DNA of 24,538 nt from a bacterium HR20 (GTDB lineage Bacteria; Bacteroidota; Ignavibacteria; Kapaibacteriales; NICIL-2): contig BEHW01000020.1 of assembly GCA_002898675.1 (NCBI GenBank), positions 1 to 24,538 of the forward strand, written 5' to 3'. Positions within the stretch are counted from its first letter, which is position 1. Every line of letters begins with the position of its first letter. Position numbers and translations under genes: made by a program. Shown here piece after piece: positions 7,300 through 17,314 of this stretch. The notes under the pieces were generated by a model. It saw nothing but the letters and a program-made list of their open reading frames with translations. It did no database searches and had not been told where the DNA came from.

Positions 7300-7691
7300 T
7301 TCAGGCTGTGCCGCGCCCAGACGCGAACAGCATTACCTTCTCCTGTTGCGACAAGATTCGACCGCCGACGGCTTGCCCATCGGAGGAACTCTTCTGCTTC
7401 GCTTGGGGAAATTCCCGCAAGTTCGGCAAACTGCCGTGCGCCGACTGATGCCTGCTCACGCAGTACAAGGCGGAGTAAACGTTCCAGCCGTGCGTTCTCG
7501 AGTTGCCGCTCGCGGCTGCTTGTCCAAAACAGGAGCGTCGCAAGCCCTACGTGCACACTTCCGAGCGCAAATGGCATCCAACGATCGGTCGCTGTGGCAC
7601 TTTCGCTCCAGCCGACAATACCGATCAGCAGATAGAGCAGCCCAAAGAGCGCTGCCATGATGCCGAGCAAGTATTTGATGCGATAGACCAT
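7296..7691 (-). CDS. two-helix membrane protein with a winged-helix-like tail, unknown function
   Basis: I do not recognise a named family. From the ATG at 7691 the 131-residue product has two hydrophobic segments (about 8-27 and 38-57) joined by a short loop. A charged helical stretch with ArgLeuGlu repeats follows (58-80). The C-terminal region of about 50 residues (QFAELAGISPSEAEEFLRWA, then a basic strand and AVRVWARH) looks like a winged helix-turn-helix. Both helices placed so as to leave the tail in the cytoplasm would make it a membrane-tethered DNA- or protein-binding domain, which is inference. An upstream ATG at 7715 with an AGGG before it is possible. The promoter element ending at 7720 would then overlap its ribosome binding site, so 7691 is preferred. 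Confidence 0.65.
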   Translation of the reverse strand: MVYRIKYLLGIMAALFGLLYLLIGIVGWSESATATDRWMPFALGSVHVGLATLLFWTSSRERQLENARLERLLRLVLREQASVGARQFAELAGISPSEAEEFLRWASRRRSNLVATGEGNAVRVWARHSLN

Positions 7692-7719
7692 CGCCAGGCA
7701 AAACGAAGCATCCACCCTG

Positions 7720-7727
7720 CAAAGTTA
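7720..7727 (-). promoter_or_regulatory. promoter -7 element for the two-helix membrane protein
   Basis: The minus strand reads TAACTTTG, a perfect TAnnTTTG match, ending 28 bases before the ATG at 7691. The -33 region is T-rich (ATTTTTA) but has no TTTG. Confidence 0.38.
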
Positions 7728-7904
7728 TGTGCGCGGACGCTAAAAATCATGCCAGCGAGCGTGGAAAAGTTTCTCTTGCAAATGTCCATGTCAATGCCGA
7801 TTTTTGAGTGTTCTCCTTTCTGCTTCCGAATCCATCTCGGGCAGTCGCACGGCAGCAGCGGCTGGAGAACGTTTGTCGTTTGTGCCACTACTTGCATTCC
7901 ACCC

Positions 7905-7910
7905 GAGGAG
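7905..7910 (+). promoter_or_regulatory. ribosome binding site of nrdJ
   Basis: GAGGAG lies six bases before the ATG at 7917 and decides the start, since the frame is open for another 138 codons upstream with no recognisable protein. It is among the strongest Shine-Dalgarno matches in the window. Confidence 0.75.
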
Positions 7911-7916
7911 ACTCCC

Positions 7917-11384
<3,468 letters not shown>

Positions 11385-11412
11385 CATTCCAGCGCTCGGA
11401 TGAGGCGAACGA

Positions 11413-11444
11413 TTTGGTAATTACGTTTTGAACTGGTATATTCG
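11413..11444 (+). promoter_or_regulatory. promoter before the Cys-rich secreted protein
   Basis: TTTG at 11413-11416, a 20-base spacer, then TATATTCG at 11437-11444, close to the Bacteroidetes pattern TTTG-N19-21-TAnnTTTG. Read as a classical sigma-70 promoter it is also good: TTGGTA at 11414-11419, 17 bases, TATATT at 11437-11442. The expected transcript begins about 50 bases before the ATG at 11503. Confidence 0.55.
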
Positions 11445-11502
11445 TAACGCTCTGCACAAGCGGAGTAACGTGGCTTGTTTCATCACCATTACGGAGCTAT
11501 CC

Positions 11503-11775
11503 ATGCGTGCACTTCAGATGTTCGCACTTGCCCTGCTGCTGGGCGCGTTTACAAGTGCAATGGCCTGTGGGCCCGATGGTAAGTGTGTCGGCAAAGAGAA
11601 AGCTGCATGCTGCATGTCGAAGGCCTCTGCAAAGAAGAGCTGCTCGCTCAAGCACGAGGCAAAGCAGGCAAAGCTGGAGACGAGCGAAAAATCGAGCGCT
11701 ACTGTCGAAGCAACAGCAGCACCTGCCAAAGCTGGACTCGAATCAGCACAGCCAGCTGAAACACCCAAGCGCTAA
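11503..11775 (+). CDS. small secreted Cys-rich protein, unknown function
   Basis: I do not recognise the family. The 90-residue product starts with a signal peptide (MRALQMFALALLLGAFTSAMA) leading to Cys22. The AMAC junction could be a type I site or a weak lipobox, so it may be a lipoprotein. The mature part has cysteines at 22, 28, 36, 37 and 47 (C-x5-C-x7-CC-x9-C) in a Lys-rich segment. A low-complexity Ala/Glu/Ser/Lys tail of about 40 residues without cysteine follows. The pattern suggests metal binding or disulfide exchange in the periplasm, which is inference only. The ATG at 11503 has GGAG six bases upstream, and a good promoter lies about 60 bases upstream. The frame extends back to 11428, but that stretch covers the predicted transcript start. 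It is 94 bases before the envelope gene block. Confidence 0.72.
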   Translation: MRALQMFALALLLGAFTSAMACGPDGKCVGKEKAACCMSKASAKKSCSLKHEAKQAKLETSEKSSATVEATAAPAKAGLESAQPAETPKR

Positions 11776-11869
11776 TCCGTGCAGGAGGCGTCGTACCATT
11801 TTTCCTTTGCAGTCCGCATTCTGTGCGGGTGCATGAGAGTGTAACGATCACATCTGAAAGGTTCCTGCC

Positions 11870-14065
11870 ATGGCAAAAGGCGGTGCCGGGAAAGTCTATT
11901 TTGTGCTTTACCTGGCTGTTATTCTCGAGCTTCTGATCATCATCGTCGAGCGCGACGAAGCCGAGGAGCACTTGATCCAGAAGCAGAAGGAATCAATGAA
12001 AATCGTCGAGAGCATCCTCTCGCAACTGCAGACAGGCGCGGGCACCGAAAGCATTAGCACCCGTCCGCAGGATGAGATTACGCTTCAGGATGCTTCGATG
12101 CGTGTTGCTGGTGGGCCGCAAGTCAAGCAAGATCGGCTCTACGAAGTCATCGTCGGTGTGACTGATGTCAGTACAGCCGATAAGCTCGAAGGCCTTGATC
12201 CAGCCGAGGCTGCTGAAAAGCTCCGCAACCTCATCAAGCTTGCCAATGTTCAGGAGCTCGATTACCAGATTTTCTACCATCCGAGTAATGCACCTGACCG
12301 GGCACCGCTTTTCCCATCGGATGACTCTTTGCGCAAAATGCGCGTTGACTTCAGCAAGTTTAGCGAGGGCCAGGAATTTGGCGATCCGGTTGATGGGGCA
12401 CGGTGGAAATTGCTTGCGCTCGAGCGACTGGAGCTCCAAGTTGACCAAGTGACCGATTACCGTCGGCCAGTGTATAAACCGACACTCCAAATTGGCTCCA
12501 TTGCGCGCTTTGCTCCGCCGAATGCAGCCGATTCGGCATTCATCTACTCGCAGGATCGTACCGACATCGAAGCGCAGAATAACGGTGGCCGCTACAAGAA
12601 GCGGTTTTTTGTTGTACGTTTCCAGCCACCGGGGCAGCCGGGATGGTATAAGCTGCGTTTTGCCTCGCGCACCAATCGCATCCTCGGGGTGCGCACCGAT
12701 ATTCCGCCCACGGAAGTTCCACTCGAAGAGAAAGTTTATCTCGGCACAGTTCAGCTGAAGGTAAAAGACCTTCTGCAAGTACGGAAGAACATCGTCGAGC
12801 AGCTCAGCGGAATACCTATCCCCTCGTCAGATGATCTGGCAACCGGGAAGATTACCGTTGATGAGTTCGACGAGCAAATTCAGGCAGCGATCAATCGCAT
12901 CAAGGAAGAGTCGCCAGCAGATGATCCAAAAGCAACTGAACGGATCCGGCGGCTGGAGCTCTATAGCTACCTGGCGAAACTGCTGGCTCCGGGAGCTGCA
13001 GCATTTTTTGATCAAAACCGCGCGTCGTATGCAATCAACGTGCGCGTCGTCAAACCGAACATTCCGCCGCCCTCTGACCCGGTGGTGTATGCACAGGATA
13101 CCAAGTACATATTCGACCGCCTGCCACGCGTTGAGATTCCGTTCACTGCCAGTCCGTATGATCCAGGTAAGTTGCCAGTGGTGCGGTCGAACCCGAACTT
13201 GCCCATCAAAGTCATTGATGTCGGTCCAGCGCAGCAAGCATCGGCATCGAGCGATCCGAGTGCACAAGCCCGCAACTACAAGTTGGTTATTGAACAGAGT
13301 GTGCCCGCGGGCGATTACGAGCTCGTTATCACCCATGCAAATCGCATCGGGAAAACGACTGAGAAAACCATCCAGCTCAAATCGTTCGAGAGTAAGCTGG
13401 AAAATCTCGATGACATCCGTGCAAACGTCGAGAACTGCTACTTCGGCACAGAGCTAGAGATCCTCCCAGTCCCAGCAGATGGCAAGAAAATCTCGGCAGG
13501 CCAGTACCTAATCAATGCGATTATTGGCAATGAGCAATCCCAGCCGGTACGCGGCCTGCAATATCGGCGAGAAATCCCGTGCGGTGCCAATTCTGTCTCA
13601 GTGGACATTCTCTGGGAAGACCCCGATACGAAAGAGCGTGTTTCACTTCTGCCGAACGGGCCACTGCAAGGGACACCGAAACAGCGGCCACCGAAAATCA
13701 TTACGTCCGATGTAAAGTTTGATCAAATCGTTGATCCACGCGTGCCGGTTGTGGTCGTCAAGAACATCAAGGTTCTGCCGCCTATCATTGACGTTGGTGG
13801 TGCCAAAGCCGGACCAAATGACATTTTTGATTTCAAGGTTGTGGTGCAGAAAGCCGATGTTTCAGGCTACAAGGTGACACCGCTCAACCCGCGTGCCGCT
13901 GCTGGTGGCTATGAAGTCGATCTCCGGCTCGATGGACCACCCCTCCGCCGAGGGAGGCTCGAAGGGAACGTTACACTCATTGTGTCCGCCAAGGCGAAGA
14001 ACAAATGCAATGGCGAAGTCTCCGCCGACGGCAAGGCCGTCATCAACGTTCCGATTACGTACTGA
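11870..14065 (+). CDS. inner-membrane-anchored periplasmic protein, GldM-like in architecture
   Basis: I do not recognise a specific family. The 731-residue product begins MAKGGAGK, then one hydrophobic helix at about 9-26, then a charged helical stretch (27-54). With a basic N-terminus and no cleavage site, it should be anchored in the inner membrane with about 700 residues in the periplasm. The periplasmic part alternates helical regions (about 300-380) with long beta-rich segments (about 386-510, 515-600 and 610-731) that look like Ig-type modules. Three cysteines are present (523, 571, 713). One N-terminal helix plus helical and Ig-like periplasmic domains is the layout of GldM/PorM of the type IX secretion and gliding motor, but I see no diagnostic GldM motif, and no GldK, L or N lies beside it. 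It is followed after 38 bases by the first barrel gene. Confidence 0.6.
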   Translation: MAKGGAGKVYFVLYLAVILELLIIIVERDEAEEHLIQKQKESMKIVESILSQLQTGAGTESISTRPQDEITLQDASMRVAGGPQVKQDRLYEVIVGVTDVSTADKLEGLDPAEAAEKLRNLIKLANVQELDYQIFYHPSNAPDRAPLFPSDDSLRKMRVDFSKFSEGQEFGDPVDGARWKLLALERLELQVDQVTDYRRPVYKPTLQIGSIARFAPPNAADSAFIYSQDRTDIEAQNNGGRYKKRFFVVRFQPPGQPGWYKLRFASRTNRILGVRTDIPPTEVPLEEKVYLGTVQLKVKDLLQVRKNIVEQLSGIPIPSSDDLATGKITVDEFDEQIQAAINRIKEESPADDPKATERIRRLELYSYLAKLLAPGAAAFFDQNRASYAINVRVVKPNIPPPSDPVVYAQDTKYIFDRLPRVEIPFTASPYDPGKLPVVRSNPNLPIKVIDVGPAQQASASSDPSAQARNYKLVIEQSVPAGDYELVITHANRIGKTTEKTIQLKSFESKLENLDDIRANVENCYFGTELEILPVPADGKKISAGQYLINAIIGNEQSQPVRGLQYRREIPCGANSVSVDILWEDPDTKERVSLLPNGPLQGTPKQRPPKIITSDVKFDQIVDPRVPVVVVKNIKVLPPIIDVGGAKAGPNDIFDFKVVVQKADVSGYKVTPLNPRAAAGGYEVDLRLDGPPLRRGRLEGNVTLIVSAKAKNKCNGEVSADGKAVINVPITY

Positions 14066-14103
14066 TGCAATCTCGCAATGGCAATAACTGGAGGACCAGA
14101 CGC

Positions 14104-15831
14104 ATGAAACGTGTGCTCGTGCGGCTCAGCCGCATCGGTGTTTTACTCTTGTTGTTCTTTGTAAGTTGGAATGCTCAAGGGCTTGCGCAGACAAGCGATG
14201 CGCAGTTGCGCTCCATCATGAGCAAGTTCAAGAACTATCGCTACGGGAATATCTCGATATTCCAACTCGACGCCGAGACAATGAAGGGCGTTACCCAACT
14301 GCTCAACCCGGAGCCTGTCATCACCGAGGTTGCAAAAACCTGTAGCCCAGCTCGGCAAACACAAATTGACGACAAGGTTGCAGAACTTGGCTGCGCTGCA
14401 GATTTAACGGCGCTGCAAGACGACGAGGAAATCAAACGCATCCTCCGCGGTGAGTGCATTGACTACGCAAAGTACGCTGTTGCACGCAAGCAGTGGGAAT
14501 GCAACACCTTCAAACGAGCGTACGTCGTAACGACACGCTACGTTGCAGGGAAGGATTTCAAAGTCATTGCACTGCTGACATCCAACAGCGAAAGCCGCAT
14601 CCTGGCGAATGTGCTGGCATCACCGCGGGACATCTACACCTACACACAGCTCCGCCAGAGTGCCGCACCACAAGGATCTCCAGCAAAGACGCTCTACGAG
14701 TACCTCTACAACTTCGTTATTCAGCAGAGCGAAGCCGAGGGCATCAACGTCACTGCAGAAGCGCAAGGTCTCGGCGATGAGCAGTTCATCCCCAAGCTCT
14801 ATGGGGTAAGTCTCGCAGTTAGCGAGGATGACGTCTCGACGTACATCCGTACAACCGATGGCCAAGCGATGGATTACACGAAAAGCCGAGAACTTCTCAT
14901 CAGCCCCGACCTGATTAGCTACCGGGATTACACACCCAGTGACCCCAGCGCAGTCGGCGAAGGTTTTATTTACAACCGAAATCTCCCCAAATACGGAGTG
15001 GAGCTACGCTATGGCTTGGAGGCGATCGGGTATCCGTCGTTTTTCAGCGATCGTGTCACCCTCAATGCGCTCTGGGGATCGAATCGGTTAGGGGTAGTGC
15101 TCCCGACCAATGGCTGGTCCTCGGTAGCCAAGACGCTCGGCGTCCAGCGAACGATGACCAACGCCGGCTGGGGGATCAACGGCATGTTCGATTTTCAGCT
15201 GAAGGTGACAAATGCCAATACTGGCGTGTTCAACATCGCAGCATCGTACGTCTTCGGCGATGCACGTCGCTCCGACCATCAACGCATGCTCGAGAGTGCA
15301 ACAACGCTCAACCAGCAGCTCCGCGGGACAGATACGGTCAAGCAAAGTGAAACCTACTCGCGTGGGCTGGACTACCTCATCCGCTTCAACGCGCAGGTGC
15401 ACTACACATTCGCGATTGCGATCGACAGCGGCAACTTCTTCCGCTTCCGTATCGGTGGCGGTATCTACTCGCGCGAAGTTTGGGAGGAAAACACCGGCTC
15501 CGGACGCTACCAAATCATTGACTCGCGGGGGGTTGTTCGCCAGGACAGCTCCTTTGCAGTGAGTCGCTGGTTCCGAACCGACACGCGCTACATCGGTGGT
15601 GTCTCTGCGCGGATTGATTTTATGGCTATGCGAGTGACAACGCCCTATGGCTTCGGCGTGCAGTACTTCGATGATGCACTCTTTGCGCAAGCGTGGTTGC
15701 TCATCCCCATCTCTCAGCAAATCGGGCTGCGGTTCGATGGGCAGTACTTTGCGCCTCTGCTGCGCGATCCCCACGAGTGGGAAACCGCGAGCGTGTTCAT
15801 CCCAACAGTGCGTGTGGTCTACAATTTTTAA
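14104..15831 (+). CDS. outer-membrane beta-barrel protein A of the envelope block
   Basis: Unrecognised family. The 575-residue product has a clear signal peptide (basic MKRVLVRLSR, then IGVLLLLFFVSW, with likely cleavage after GLA at 28). The N-terminal periplasmic-type region carries four cysteines (80, 97, 118, 133) that could form two disulfides. From about residue 300 to the end it consists of alternating amphipathic strands (for example YGVELRYGLEAIGY and FFRFRIGGGIYSREVW), ending VRVVYNF. A terminal Phe on a final beta strand is the usual signal for BAM-mediated insertion. The ATG at 14104 has GGAGG nine bases upstream. It lies 38 bases after the GldM-like gene and 12 bases before the next one, so the three are surely co-transcribed. 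Function may be structural or transport; nothing catalytic is seen. Confidence 0.7.
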   Translation: MKRVLVRLSRIGVLLLLFFVSWNAQGLAQTSDAQLRSIMSKFKNYRYGNISIFQLDAETMKGVTQLLNPEPVITEVAKTCSPARQTQIDDKVAELGCAADLTALQDDEEIKRILRGECIDYAKYAVARKQWECNTFKRAYVVTTRYVAGKDFKVIALLTSNSESRILANVLASPRDIYTYTQLRQSAAPQGSPAKTLYEYLYNFVIQQSEAEGINVTAEAQGLGDEQFIPKLYGVSLAVSEDDVSTYIRTTDGQAMDYTKSRELLISPDLISYRDYTPSDPSAVGEGFIYNRNLPKYGVELRYGLEAIGYPSFFSDRVTLNALWGSNRLGVVLPTNGWSSVAKTLGVQRTMTNAGWGINGMFDFQLKVTNANTGVFNIAASYVFGDARRSDHQRMLESATTLNQQLRGTDTVKQSETYSRGLDYLIRFNAQVHYTFAIAIDSGNFFRFRIGGGIYSREVWEENTGSGRYQIIDSRGVVRQDSSFAVSRWFRTDTRYIGGVSARIDFMAMRVTTPYGFGVQYFDDALFAQAWLLIPISQQIGLRFDGQYFAPLLRDPHEWETASVFIPTVRVVYNF

Positions 15832-15843
15832 GGCGAGCAGGCA

Positions 15844-17229
15844 ATGAAACACCTTCGATCCCTGGCATTATTCATCGCGACTGCTGCAGCGCTCGGCACT
15901 GCATTCGCACAAGATCCCGAGCGGGATTCGATCATGCAAGCACTCAAAACGATCGACCCAGAAATTGTGCGCTACTTTCCACGATGGCGTGTCTGTGAAC
16001 CAAACCTACAACTACAGATTCGCCAAACGTTCATCCTCTACGGACGCGATAAAAACAAACTCGATATGCAGAACATCGTCATCACGGCAGCGCCGAAGAG
16101 CGACCCGAACGATTACTACACAATTCTGCTCGTTGAGTGTGGCGAGGAGTATTTCGTCGCTTCCGAAGTTGATGCCTACATGCGGAAGCTCGCTGGAACG
16201 CTCAGCGATCCGCAACGTCCGTACTGCTACCGTGAAATTCCGCCCGAAACACCACCGACTGAGCGGCAATATCGCGTCATTACCGATTTCATGCATCCAA
16301 CGGATGTAACCCATTCCATTTCCGTTTCCGCCTTCGAGCAATCGCTCAAGATCGGTGGGACAGGATTCTGGATTCGCTCAATCCTCGGCACCGATAACGT
16401 GGGGTATCATTTCTGGTCGGCGGGTGAATCGCGCGTCATCGTCCAACGGCCGCTCTACGAGAATCTCGATCCTACGACGAGCAAGCCAATCCCATACCTG
16501 ATCAATTTGCGTCTTGGCGGAACCTACCGCCTCCGTGGCGGATTGGAAAATCGCTTACTGAGCTTTCTGCCCAGCCGCCAGCTCAACGCCAATCCTGGCA
16601 AGGCATCGCTCGGGTTGGACATCAATGCCCCGTTCCATCCGCAGCTTGGCTTGACCTTCAACGTCGAATTCCCTATTACGGGACCTGATACCTCCGGCCG
16701 TGCTGAAAAGGATACCTGGGCAGGGTACGCGCCGTCACTTACCCGCCAAGCGGAACTCCGCCGCACTCCTGGTGTGGATCCGACCGTGGTCATCCCCGTA
16801 CTGCGCACGACCGGAAATGCGGCACTCTTCTACAATTGGTGGCTCGATCCGAAGCGTCCAGAAAACTTCTTCCGGTTCGATCTCGGTGTTTGCTACACTG
16901 AAGTGCAAGAATGGGCATATCGGCGTAACCCGACAACGGGCGATACTGCGTTCGTCCGCAACATTGCAGGGCTCCAGCTCTATCACCCAACGTCAGCTGC
17001 TGATTGGCTCTATGCGCGGATCGAGTACCGAAGCCAGTCAACCTTCCCCTTTGGCGTGACCGTGCAGTATGCCAACCAGATGCTCTTTGCACGCGCATAC
17101 ATTCCATTGGTCGGCGAATGGCTCTACCTGGAAGGCAAGTACTCGACGCCACTTCGCGCTGAGCCGCGACCGTGGGAAATCAAAAACTTCTTCATGGTTT
17201 CGCCGGTGTTGCGACTGACGATTCGATAG
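15844..17229 (+). CDS. outer-membrane beta-barrel protein B of the envelope block
   Basis: Unrecognised family. The 461-residue product has a signal peptide (MKHLRSLALFIATAAALGTAFA, cleavage after residue 22). An N-terminal domain with several cysteines (WRVCEPN, LLVECGEEY, RPYCYREI) follows, and about 300 residues of barrel-like strands complete it. Its C-terminus parallels that of the preceding protein: FGVTVQYANQMLFARAYIPL here against FGVQYFDDALFAQAWLLIPI there, and RPWEIKNFFMVSPVLRLTIR against HEWETASVFIPTVRVVYNF. The two are therefore probably diverged paralogs. It does not end in Phe. It begins 12 bases after the previous stop. Its partner genes suggest a structural role at the outer membrane in the same complex. 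Confidence 0.68.
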   Translation: MKHLRSLALFIATAAALGTAFAQDPERDSIMQALKTIDPEIVRYFPRWRVCEPNLQLQIRQTFILYGRDKNKLDMQNIVITAAPKSDPNDYYTILLVECGEEYFVASEVDAYMRKLAGTLSDPQRPYCYREIPPETPPTERQYRVITDFMHPTDVTHSISVSAFEQSLKIGGTGFWIRSILGTDNVGYHFWSAGESRVIVQRPLYENLDPTTSKPIPYLINLRLGGTYRLRGGLENRLLSFLPSRQLNANPGKASLGLDINAPFHPQLGLTFNVEFPITGPDTSGRAEKDTWAGYAPSLTRQAELRRTPGVDPTVVIPVLRTTGNAALFYNWWLDPKRPENFFRFDLGVCYTEVQEWAYRRNPTTGDTAFVRNIAGLQLYHPTSAADWLYARIEYRSQSTFPFGVTVQYANQMLFARAYIPLVGEWLYLEGKYSTPLRAEPRPWEIKNFFMVSPVLRLTIR

Positions 17230-17314
17230 CCGCAACGGGCGTGCGCTCCCGATCGTCGTGCCGATAGCTCTCTCCAGCGAACATCGTCCTATGGGCGCTC
17301 CTCCAAGAGTGTCC

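Noticed and set aside
7716..7916. Cobalamin riboswitch before nrdJ
   Set aside because: Only short pieces (GCCACT and AGGAGAC) resemble the conserved core, their order and spacing do not fit, and the GAGGAG is simply the nrdJ ribosome binding site.
7503..7916. N-terminal extension of nrdJ
   Set aside because: The frame is open for 138 more codons but the peptide has no resemblance to reductases, overlaps the opposite-strand gene, and a strong Shine-Dalgarno sequence marks the ATG at 7917.
11814..11828. Hairpin CCGCA-TTCTG-TGCGG before the GldM-like gene as a terminator
   Set aside because: The stem is only five pairs and no T-run follows, so it does not qualify as an intrinsic terminator.
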